Shown here piece by piece: positions 38,461 to 44,175 of a stretch of DNA of 44,175 nt (within the stretch, counting starts at the first letter, position 1; each line of letters opens with the position of its first letter). The position numbers were made by a program, and so were the translations under genes. The stretch covers positions 1-44,175 of the forward strand of contig JAJZJL010000020.1 of the NCBI GenBank assembly GCA_021810145.1, in the 5' to 3' direction. Under the pieces are notes generated by a model that saw only the letters and a list, made by a program, of their open reading frames with translations, had not been told where the DNA came from and ran no database searches. The DNA is from Planctomycetota bacterium. GTDB lineage: Bacteria > Planctomycetota > Phycisphaerae > WQYP01.

Positions 38461-38478
38461 TTGGCCGGAGGCCAAAAT
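38458..38478. repeat. Palindrome ATTTTGGCC-GGA-GGCCAAAAT (hairpin 1)
   Basis: A perfect 9-bp stem with a 3-nt loop. The same palindrome is at 41350-41370, and a version with a different stem is at 38976-39001. The T-run precedes and the A-run follows the stem, opposite to an intrinsic terminator. Confidence 0.8.
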
Positions 38479-38606
38479 AGAGCGGAGAGGGGAGAAAGTT
38501 GAGAGTAGAGCTTAAACGACGAGAAGCGTTTTGCCCGGCATCGGCGTCGAAGCAATGGACTCTCCGCGGTCTACTTTCTACTTTCTACTTTCAAGGACTT
38601 GCGGAC
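38479..38606 (+). promoter_or_regulatory. Conserved, foldable leader of the four-helix-bundle gene
   Basis: This leader is repeated almost unchanged 523 bp downstream. It can fold on itself: GCGGAGAG (38482-38489) is complementary to CTCTCCGC (38560-38567), and GAAAGTTGAGAGTAGA (38494-38509) pairs at 14 of 16 positions with TCTACTTTCTACTTTC (38570-38585). The TCTACTT repeats run up to AAGGA, the ribosome-binding site at 38593-38597. Confidence 0.5.
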
Positions 38607-38969
38607 GTGGCCTTCGCTTTTGAAAAACTGATCGTTTATCAGAAGGCCATCGCCTTCGCTGATTCAGCCTGCGCCACGACCGAAGCATTTCCGCGTGGTT
38701 ACGGCTTCTTGGCGGATCAACTAAACCGGGCCTCCGTTTCGATCGCGGCAAATATCGCCGAAGGCAATGGGCGATTCACGGTCGCCGACCGGCGCAATTT
38801 CTTCGGCATCGCCCGCGGATCTGTTCAGGAATGTGTGGCGCTGCTCGAGATAACCCACCGACGAAGCCTAATGTCCAGCGACAGTTACACCACATTGCGC
38901 GCCGATTTAGAAGAAATATCCAAAATGCTCTCCGGCCTGATCACCGGCCTGGAAAACCGGAACGCCTGA
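38607..38969 (+). CDS. Four-helix-bundle protein (23S rRNA intervening-sequence protein family)
   Basis: A GTG at 38607 with AAGGA nine bases upstream gives 120 residues; an ATG-like upstream extension would run through the non-coding leader. The sequence has the family's signature order: FEKLIVYQKAIAFADS, YGFLADQLNRASVSIAANIAEGNG, ADRRNFFGIARGSVQEC and a last helix with MLSGLITGLEN. Members are encoded in 23S rRNA intervening sequences or scattered as single genes; the fold resembles Avd of diversity-generating retroelements, but the molecular role is unknown. No rRNA or reverse transcriptase is nearby. A directly repeated truncated copy follows 523 bp downstream. Confidence 0.85.
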   Translation: MAFAFEKLIVYQKAIAFADSACATTEAFPRGYGFLADQLNRASVSIAANIAEGNGRFTVADRRNFFGIARGSVQECVALLEITHRRSLMSSDSYTTLRADLEEISKMLSGLITGLENRNA

Positions 38970-38975
38970 TCCCCG

Positions 38976-39001
38976 ATTTTTTCGCCCGCAGGCGAAAAAA
39001 T
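38976..39001. repeat. Palindrome ATTTTTTCGCC-CGCA-GGCGAAAAAAT (hairpin 2)
   Basis: A perfect 11-bp stem with a 4-nt loop, seven bases after the stop of the first four-helix-bundle gene and just before the leader of the second copy. It sits in the same context as hairpin 1 (CCCCGATTTT before, AAAATAGAGCGG after) but with a different GC core. Both arms changed together. Confidence 0.8.
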
Positions 39002-39293
39002 AGAGCGGAGAGGGGAGAAAGTTGAGAGTAGAGCTTAAACGACGAGAAGCGTTTTGCCCGACATCGGCGTCGAAGCAATGGACTCTCCGCGGTCTACTTT
39101 CTACTTTCTACTTTCAAGGACTTGCGGACGTGGCCTTCGCTTTTGAAAAGCTGATCGTTTATCAGAAGGCCATCGCCTTCGCTGATTCAGCCTGCGCCAC
39201 GACCGAAGCATTTCTCCGTAGTTACGGCTTCCTGGCGGATCAACTAAACCGCGCCTCCGTTTCGATTTGCACCAATATTGCCGAAGGCAATGG
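39002..39293 (+). repeat. Second copy of the leader plus four-helix-bundle unit (direct repeat, 523-bp offset)
   Basis: From TAGAGCGGAG onward this matches 38479-38770 with only a handful of substitutions, for example ccggcatcgg to ccgacatcgg and several in the LRSYGF region. Homology stops abruptly at 39293, where sequence belonging to the toxin-antitoxin operon begins. Confidence 0.85.
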
Positions 39294-39438
39294 CCAACTA
39301 CACCAGATGCAGTTCCCTCGGCACCCCGCGGGCGCTGTGGCGACGATGGGGATCGAACTGGTCGATGCGCACCGAGCCACCGGGAAAACGGGCGATAATA
39401 TCCAATTCACCGCCCAAGGCCGCGACAATCCGCCGTAG
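39130..39438 (+). pseudogene. Truncated second four-helix-bundle gene
   Basis: The GTG at 39130 corresponds exactly to that of the first copy. The first ~55 codons are nearly identical, through DQLNRASVSICTNIAEGNG. After 39293 the frame runs into the antisense of the antitoxin gene and ends at 39438, so the last two helices are missing. The unit was cut by a deletion, or by insertion of the toxin-antitoxin segment. Confidence 0.8.
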
Positions 39439-39654
39439 TGTTAAGATCTGCATATCCGCCTGGCCCTCCAGCTTGGAAAGGCTTGGCTGCTTGATGCCCA
39501 ATTCAGTCGCCACCTCACGTTGACTTTTGCCGGCCAATTTCCGCAGTTCGCTCAATAGAAGCTCGCCCAGCAGCTCTCTGGTCCGTGCCGCCGCCCGTGC
39601 CCGTGTGCGCTTGCTGGTTGTCCGGTTCACAAGATTGTCAAATGTTTTTGCCAT
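39298..39654 (-). CDS. HigA-like antitoxin (HTH, XRE type)
   Basis: The ATG at 39654 lies one base after the toxin stop, so the two are translationally coupled. The 118-residue protein has a basic N-terminal half and an XRE helix-turn-helix: SELRKLAGKSQREVATELGI, then KQPSLSKLEGQ, followed by LRRIVAALGGELDIIARF. It would neutralise the toxin and repress the operon. Its stop (39298-39300) sits just past the junction with the truncated four-helix-bundle gene at 39293. The last ~18 residues may therefore differ from the original C-terminus. Confidence 0.85.
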   Translation of the reverse strand: MAKTFDNLVNRTTSKRTRARAAARTRELLGELLLSELRKLAGKSQREVATELGIKQPSLSKLEGQADMQILTLRRIVAALGGELDIIARFPGGSVRIDQFDPHRRHSARGVPRELHLV

Positions 39655-39655
39655 A

Positions 39656-40030
39656 TCAGTTCCCTTTCTTTTTCTTGCGAGCCGCGATTTTCGCCAAGTG
39701 TGCCTCATACTGCGACTCGGCCCTCGCGATAAGCTGCTTGTAAAAGCGTTTCTGGTCCACACCCGACTTGTCTCCGCCTGCCAAAAGGATTGCCGAGCGG
39801 TCGGGGTCGAATGCGAATGCGATCCGCAAAACGCAATCCGCGGTGTTCGCCCGAAGCTCTTTCATATTCGCGTGCACTGAGCCGTTAAGCGTATCGGCAT
39901 GGGGGCGGCCCAGTTGCGGCCCGAGCAGTTTTAGAAGTTCCACCTTGGCGATGATTTCCACCTGCTGAGCTTCGTCCAGCCTGGAAAACCAATCATCGAA
40001 AACCGAGGTTGTTGCGACCTTCCATATCAT
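39656..40030 (-). CDS. HigB/Gp49-type (RelE superfamily) toxin
   Basis: The 124-residue protein begins MIWKVATTSVFDDWFSRL and contains DEAQQVEIIAKVELLKLLGP and MKELRANTADCVLRIAFAFDP. It ends in the family's C-terminal block LLAGGDKSG...FYKQLIARAESQYEAHL, followed by a Lys-rich tail. Known members are ribosome-dependent mRNA interferases. The order toxin then antitoxin is that of higBA operons. The start codon is three bases from a near-perfect -10 box, so the mRNA is probably leaderless. Confidence 0.88.
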   Translation of the reverse strand: MIWKVATTSVFDDWFSRLDEAQQVEIIAKVELLKLLGPQLGRPHADTLNGSVHANMKELRANTADCVLRIAFAFDPDRSAILLAGGDKSGVDQKRFYKQLIARAESQYEAHLAKIAARKKKKGN

Positions 40031-40033
40031 GTA

Positions 40034-40077
40034 ATAATAGCCTATCGGCTACACGTGGTCAATAGCTTTAAGGCTAT
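40034..40077 (-). promoter_or_regulatory. Toxin-antitoxin promoter with two inverted-repeat operators
   Basis: On the minus strand TTGACC (40057-40062), a 17-base spacer and TATTAT (40034-40039) form a strong sigma-70 promoter. TAGCC/GGCTA (40038-40042 with 40047-40051) lies across the -10/spacer boundary. ATAGC/GCTAT (40062-40066 with 40073-40077) lies upstream of the -35. Both use GGCTA half-sites, as expected for autoregulation by the HTH antitoxin. Confidence 0.65.
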
Positions 40078-40084
40078 GACGCAA

Positions 40085-40787
40085 CACCTTGGAAAATGGT
40101 GTTCATTAAATGGCAACGATCGACGCAGGAACGGAGTTCGATTGCTGATCGCCGTCATTTAAGAAGCGACGCCCGGCACCCGCTATTCCGCTCGGAGGCC
40201 GAAGCGACCGGGGCAGCATTTCCTCAGGGGTTGTCAAGAGCCTGGGAGGCCGGTGGCTTGGGTCGTGCCAAGGCGGCGGCGTATGCGGCCCCAAACTTGT
40301 TTGGCTGGCGATCAATCCATTCTTTAATCGGCTTTGAATTCATAGAGCAGTATCATAAACTGCGGGGGATTAACTCTCATCCTCCGCCCCCTTCTCTCTC
40401 TTCTCCCTGCCTGCCCGTTTGCCCATGTGCAGCAACTTTGGCGGTTTCGATCTATGTGCTTTTTTGCCCTTTGCAACCTCCAGCTTTCCGAGTTGCTTAT
40501 TATCGAATGTCGTGGCTTATCTAATCCAACAATCCAATCGCCGGCGCGAGGAGCAGCCAAAAGCAGAAGTACCCCTGTCCCTGCTGTATTGGGGCGGTAG
40601 CAGAATTCCATCACGCGCAGCTAAAGCACATGCGGCACCGCGGGCGACGGTGGAACAGGAACGGTGGCAAGTAAGTTGCCAACCTCGAGTGTGTGAATTA
40701 CCGAGGTGTTCACACCAACAGGAAATGGCAAAATCAACCAAACCCTTGCAACGCTGGACCTTTTGTTGTTTCTCGTCGGGTGAGCTA
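40085..40787. other. 700-bp stretch without a convincing gene
   Basis: ORFs in this stretch are short and overlapping and have no motif or ribosome-binding site. A pyrimidine-rich patch (40380-40430) is the only compositional oddity. I see no RNA gene or insertion-sequence ends. Confidence 0.45.
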
Positions 40788-41117
40788 TTATTTAAGTTTT
40801 CTGGCGATGCAATCAAGCTCAGCGTGGGTCAAGTGGTGCGGATTTCGGCCGTTAAAGCCCGGGGCGCAATCGGCCAAGTGCTTCTGCACGACATCCAGTG
40901 TAACGCCGAGTTGTCCGGCAGCTTCGTCAAGCGTGTAGCGCCGCTCTATTGCCTTCGCTATTAGCTGAACGCGCCTGTCGAGTTGGCAACACGAGCGAAC
41001 AACTGCCTCAATCACCGCGACGTTCGCCGGGCCAGTCTCGCTAAAAAGTACCCTGTTGCCGCTCTTCTCAGCCAGTGATTCCCGCAGCATCTGGAGTTCC
41101 TGAAGCAAATCGTCCAT
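40788..41117 (-). CDS. Small putative helix-turn-helix protein
   Basis: The ATG at 41117 (MDDLLQELQMLRESL) has AGGAG seven bases upstream, giving 109 residues. The N-terminal half is helical with coiled-coil-like spacing. The second half contains RRYTLDEAAGQLGVTLDVVQ, a plausible helix-turn-helix, followed by KHLADCAPGF. I recognise no named family. A DNA-binding or adaptor role is inferred from this motif only. It stands alone between a gene-poor stretch and the third att-like site. Confidence 0.55.
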   Translation of the reverse strand: MDDLLQELQMLRESLAEKSGNRVLFSETGPANVAVIEAVVRSCCQLDRRVQLIAKAIERRYTLDEAAGQLGVTLDVVQKHLADCAPGFNGRNPHHLTHAELDCIARKLK

Positions 41118-41339
41118 AGTCCGTCTCCTAAACATGTGGCCCGAGTCCCGAATGCCGCGGCGTGCTCAAGCGCGCCAAGCCCAGAACGAAATTCCGAATT
41201 GCCAGCGAGCAATCTCTTATACCACCCCCGCCAGCATACTCACTCGGCTCGGAGGAGGCAAACCACATCCCTCCTGGTCGCCCATAACCGCCCCAGCTCG
41301 CAACTTCACAGCCGTTTGCAAACAGTTCTATTGGTGTTT

Positions 41340-41352
41340 TGTCGCCCCGATT
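41340..41352. other. Third att-like site with a conserved recombinase tail codon block
   Basis: TGTCGCCCCGATT is embedded in a 52-bp block (41324-41375) that differs from 38432-38483 by two bases only. On the minus strand, across and beyond the core, it encodes NRGDKTPIELFA. The differences from the 38-kb copy there are one conservative (R to K) and three synonymous (CTT/CTG, TTC/TTT, GCC/GCA). It probably marks the right end of a second element. Confidence 0.6.
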
Positions 41353-41370
41353 TTGGCCGGAGGCCAAAAT
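41350..41370. repeat. Palindrome ATTTTGGCC-GGA-GGCCAAAAT (hairpin 3)
   Basis: Identical to hairpin 1 at 38458-38478 and followed by the same AGAGC. As at hairpin 1, a four-helix-bundle coding remnant lies downstream. Confidence 0.8.
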
Positions 41371-41463
41371 AGAGCAGGTGAATGTGGAGCAGGAGATCAG
41401 GAGAGCCCATCGCGGCGAAGCCGCAACCAAACATCACATAGCCGCCGGCCTCGCCGGAGGCCT

Positions 41464-41640
41464 CCCTTTCTCGCGAGATTTACCTAAATGCCATCGCCCG
41501 CGGACTAGGGCTGCTCCACGGCCCAAGCCTTTCCCGCTGGTTTCGGCTTCCCGGCCGAACAACTCATTCGAGCTGCGGTTTGGGTCGCGGCGGACATCGC
41601 CAACGGCAAGAGGCAATGCCGCCTGCCGCAACCCATCGGA
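41464..41640 (+). pseudogene. Decayed third four-helix-bundle gene
   Basis: One frame reads EIYLNAIARGLGLL, aligning with KLIVYQKAIAFADS. After a frameshift, another reads AFPAGFGFPAEQLIRAAVWVAADIANGK, aligning position by position with AFPRGYGFLADQLNRASVSIAANIAEGN. (These are quoted in pieces: AFPAGFGFPAEQL from about 41527, IRAAVWVAADIANGK to about 41610.) A TAG at 41506 interrupts the second frame. It is much more diverged than the copies at 38.6 and 39.1 kb, so it is an older relict. Confidence 0.6.
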
Positions 41641-41688
41641 AAGCCGGGCTCACGAGAGTTTGGCCCGACGGACTCCACCCTAACACCG

Positions 41689-42540
41689 TTACGTGGGGAA
41701 CAAACGATAATTTGGGTGGTCCTTCTCCCACTTTCGCAGGGCTTCATGGAGCTGCGTCCTGGCAAAATCTTCCATCTTATACGCGAGCCGCAGTGATCGG
41801 GCCAGCCGTTCCTCCGAGACCTCGCACGCTTCCTGGGTGCCCCAAAATTTTCGCAGTGCGATTCCCATCACCTCAACCATATCGTGGCCGCAGCACAGTT
41901 GTTTTTGGTCGTGGCCCTTGCCCAATATGCCACGAACCTCGATTACAGCTTGTTTAATGAGGGTGTCCTTTCGACAGCCTTGGCAAACAGCCCGGCACAT
42001 CGCCTCGGTATCCACATGAAGCCTGGATTTGTCGACGAATGTCGAAAAATTAATGCCATCGAATTTCAGTGAATAGGACTTTGACTTATTAAGCCACCTC
42101 AGCGCGCCGAGCGGCGCGGTTGCAGCCAACAAGATCTTTCGTAGAGCATCGGTGCGTCCGCCTCCAGCGGCATTTCGGAGTTTCTCTTCCGACCCCAGTT
42201 CTCCTAAGACTTTGCAAAACGCGTTGGAAAAAATCAACCCAATTTCAAGGTCATGGTAATCAGTTAAAAACAGATTGACCGTTCGCGGACAGTCCTTCTC
42301 TAAGTGGCAAAAATCCGCGTCCATTATCCCGAAAATTCCCTCCGTAGCCGTAGAATTTAACCGCTGTATAACCGCCGCCACGAGCGGCCCCACGCATACC
42401 GCCCGCACGCCGTCTTGAAACAACCCGGTGTAGACTTTCCTGTCGGATTCACCCTCAAGGACGCAAATGGCACCCTCGCATACAGATCGCGTCATTCGGA
42501 TTTCATTCGCTCGGCTGTCGGCATTTAGGTACTCCCTCAC
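41689..42540 (-). CDS. DUF4435 (Toprim-like) protein, AriB-like effector candidate
   Basis: The GTG at 42540 overlaps the ATPase stop in a GTGA junction and has AGGGG about eight bases upstream, so I prefer it to the ATG at 42576. The product is 283 residues. CVLEGESDRKVY (about 26-37) and GIMDADFCH (about 71-79) are the Glu and DxD motifs of the Toprim-like DUF4435 domain, followed by TDYHDLEIGLI. In PARIS systems the DUF4435 protein AriB is released from the ATPase AriA when a phage trigger is sensed and then disables the cell. Here the pairing, order and sizes fit that arrangement. The family is also found in other OLD-like defence pairs. Confidence 0.8.
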   Translation of the reverse strand: MREYLNADSRANEIRMTRSVCEGAICVLEGESDRKVYTGLFQDGVRAVCVGPLVAAVIQRLNSTATEGIFGIMDADFCHLEKDCPRTVNLFLTDYHDLEIGLIFSNAFCKVLGELGSEEKLRNAAGGGRTDALRKILLAATAPLGALRWLNKSKSYSLKFDGINFSTFVDKSRLHVDTEAMCRAVCQGCRKDTLIKQAVIEVRGILGKGHDQKQLCCGHDMVEVMGIALRKFWGTQEACEVSEERLARSLRLAYKMEDFARTQLHEALRKWEKDHPNYRLFPT

Positions 42541-43895
42541 TGTTCCGGCCCCTTTAGTTCGACTGTGAGGTCCCATCGACCACCGATAATCTGCGGTGAG
42601 TGTGTGGCCACTAAAAAATCCATGGGGATGACATCCGTTATTTTTTTTAGGTCGCTTAGAAATTCCTGTTGCCAGGCGACGTGGAGCGATAATTCAGGTT
42701 CATCAATCAGGATTAAGGAGCCTTCCTGGACGTCGAAGAGGAGTTGATTGGCAAGGACCACTTCGTGTTGCTCGCCGGAGGAAAGTTCTGAAGAGGGTAT
42801 ATTCTTACCCTGCAGTGTGTTGAATATAAATCCTTTACTCTTGTCAATCTTCAGTTGCTTATACTGAAACCGTCCATTTATCATTTGCTTAAACAGTTCC
42901 ATTTTCTTTAGAATGTCATCGAAAGCGGCCAGCTTACTCTCGACATCCTTGACATAAAGTGCGAGAACGTGCTTATCTGAGTCCTTGATGGACGTTTCAG
43001 GCAGGGGAAATTCCTCCTCTCGGTCAAGCAACCCAGCTTCCATCAGGCGAGTGCGTTTTTCCACCTGAGCGGCATAACGTTCGCGTATGTCGTCCACCAT
43101 CGTGTCGCCGTTTTGGGGATCTTGCAGTAGCCGCTTTGGAAATGAACTATCGAGCGACTGGGACACCTCCGCGGATTTCGCCAATGTCTCACGGATTCGG
43201 TCAACCATCCCTTTCGAGTAGACGGAAACCGCCGAACTCATCCCGCCGGGGGATGGAAGACTGTGTATTCGCGGGGATTTTACCCCTCGCGCGGTCGGGA
43301 GCAGCAATCTTTGGGACTCTATAAGATAGACGGGCATAGATTTAATAGCATTCTTCATCCAATCTGGCTCGGCATGTTGGCGCTCCCCCAACTGAGGAAG
43401 TTGATCAGCAAATTCTTCTAACACGTCGGCCAAGCTTAACTCGCGGTCCGTCGGCATGTGCACCCACTCCTCAGGTCCACTTCTTGCCAATGTCGGAACC
43501 ATGTCGTCGATGGCAGACAGTGGAATAGACATGCGATCTAGCTTGGGCGGCTTAAGTGTGAAGGATTCTTCTGAAGCTCTCACGGTGCGGTGCGTAAAGG
43601 TTAGCGTAGCATATATCGGCCTTCGGATGCCCTTTGTTTTGGGTTCTTCTGGCGGCACTATCCGCTGCACCTCAATCGTGGATTTGTCGCCGAACGTGAA
43701 CAGTATTTTTGAGTACGGAATTCGGCGGAGCGTCAAATATTTTGAGTTGAAAAATGCGTCGATCAGTCGCAGAACGCTCGTTTTACCAAATCCGTTCGGC
43801 CCATGCACAATCTTAATTCGCTCCCTTGTGTCGAATTTAATCTCGTGGTCAAACGTGCCAAATAACCCTTGGACAGAAAACGAAACGAGCCTCAT
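42537..43895 (-). CDS. ABC/AAA15-type ATPase, AriA-like
   Basis: AAGGGG lies six bases before the ATG at 43895. The 452-residue protein is an SMC/ABC-like ATPase of the OLD and AAA15 type: Walker A GPNGFGKT (32-39), a long helical middle, the ABC signature LSSGEQHE (about 368), Walker B LILIDEPELSLH (about 393) and the switch region FLVATHSPQIIGGRW near the end. With the overlapping DUF4435 gene downstream it forms a two-gene operon like ariA-ariB of PARIS, where AriA oligomers hold AriB and sense phage anti-restriction proteins (established for the described systems). The trigger here is unknown. Confidence 0.8.
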   Translation of the reverse strand: MRLVSFSVQGLFGTFDHEIKFDTRERIKIVHGPNGFGKTSVLRLIDAFFNSKYLTLRRIPYSKILFTFGDKSTIEVQRIVPPEEPKTKGIRRPIYATLTFTHRTVRASEESFTLKPPKLDRMSIPLSAIDDMVPTLARSGPEEWVHMPTDRELSLADVLEEFADQLPQLGERQHAEPDWMKNAIKSMPVYLIESQRLLLPTARGVKSPRIHSLPSPGGMSSAVSVYSKGMVDRIRETLAKSAEVSQSLDSSFPKRLLQDPQNGDTMVDDIRERYAAQVEKRTRLMEAGLLDREEEFPLPETSIKDSDKHVLALYVKDVESKLAAFDDILKKMELFKQMINGRFQYKQLKIDKSKGFIFNTLQGKNIPSSELSSGEQHEVVLANQLLFDVQEGSLILIDEPELSLHVAWQQEFLSDLKKITDVIPMDFLVATHSPQIIGGRWDLTVELKGPEQ

Positions 43896-44175
43896 CGTGA
43901 TCCCCTTGTTCCTTAACCGGGTTCTGCCAGCGTCGCCGACGGGGCTATTCCAGCCGTCGCGATGCCACGTTGGAACCCAGCGTGATCTACAACATGATTA
44001 GACCTTCCAGCCCCGGCCTTGGCAAGCGACCCATGCAGGGTCCGCCAGCCGCCCGGCGGTCCGACTGCTTGGCCGGACCCTTACCCGGCTCCATTATGGC
44101 GCCAGTGCACGGCTGGGTGCCTTTATGTGGATACATGGTAGAATACATGCGATTACGGAAGGCCAACCTTACGTC
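43896..44175. other. Upstream region of the ATPase-DUF4435 operon
   Basis: No gene is seen. The stretch around 44038-44090 contains GC-rich partial inverted repeats (GGGTCC ... GGACCC). No clear promoter boxes were found. Confidence 0.3.

Noticed and set aside
38458..38478. GGCC hairpin as a rho-independent terminator
   Set aside because: The T-run is on the 5' side and the A-run on the 3' side on both strands, opposite to the polarity needed for termination.
38607..38969. Four-helix-bundle gene as Avd of a diversity-generating retroelement or as a 23S rRNA intervening sequence
   Set aside because: No reverse transcriptase, template/variable repeat pair or rRNA sequence is present nearby.

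Overview
Taxonomy (inference): the window looks like a chromosome fragment of a moderately GC-rich planctomycete-type bacterium, most likely Phycisphaerae-like. The basis is very large secreted Gly/Asn/Ala repeat proteins, Rhs proteins with the GRWxQRDPIGYxGGxNLYEYV signature, Tat-exported glycosidases and a planctomycete-style large serine recombinase sitting in a tRNA gene. No rRNA or other phylogenetic marker is present, so this is not firm. Layout, left to right. (1) 2-6043 (minus) is one uninterrupted but left-truncated gene for a giant secreted protein: signal peptide, PA14-like domain, then about 4.5 tandem super-repeats of roughly 284 residues made of GGNGG-type motifs. It has a good promoter and a leader with three consecutive hairpins. 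(2) 6689-12999 (plus) is a three-gene operon that looks built for pectin side-chain (rhamnogalacturonan I) breakdown: PL4-like lyase, sialate-O-acetylesterase-family esterase and GH35 beta-galactosidase. (3) 13004-20485 (minus) holds a GT2 glycosyltransferase, a Tat-signal gene remnant and the housekeeping gltB-gltD glutamate synthase operon. (4) 20667-20741 is tRNA-Pro(CGG), the attachment site of a mobile region that fills most of the rest of the window. The mobile region begins with a large serine recombinase whose last codons are the antisense of the tRNA. A 16-bp copy of the tRNA 3' end recurs at 38445-38460 and a 13-bp copy at 41340-41352. At both copies, the frame that would continue the recombinase encodes the same peptide, GD(R/K)TPIELFA, with mostly synonymous differences. 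I read these as displaced recombinase 3' ends, that is attR sites of two elements accreted in tandem at one tRNA. Cargo of the first element (20.7-38.5 kb): a small gene next to the recombinase, a small DNA-binding-like protein, a DUF1360-like membrane protein, a GT-A-like protein, a UDP-galactopyranose mutase fused to a DUF3431 domain, a 2,194-residue Rhs protein with a run of 38 glycines, an unknown downstream gene, an orphan Rhs C-terminal module and a one-pass membrane protein. The second segment (38.5-41.35 kb) holds a four-helix-bundle (23S IVP family) gene, a directly repeated truncated copy 523 bp away, a HigB/HigA-type toxin-antitoxin pair with an apparently leaderless promoter, and a small HTH protein. 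Beyond the third att-like site lie a decayed third four-helix-bundle copy and a two-gene ATPase plus DUF4435 operon resembling the PARIS (AriA/AriB) anti-phage system. The most notable observations are the recombinase whose C-terminus is exchanged on integration, the four-helix-bundle units preceded by a hairpin whose sequence changes while its pairing is kept, the nested-repeat giant surface protein with its structured leader, and the Glf-DUF3431 fusion.
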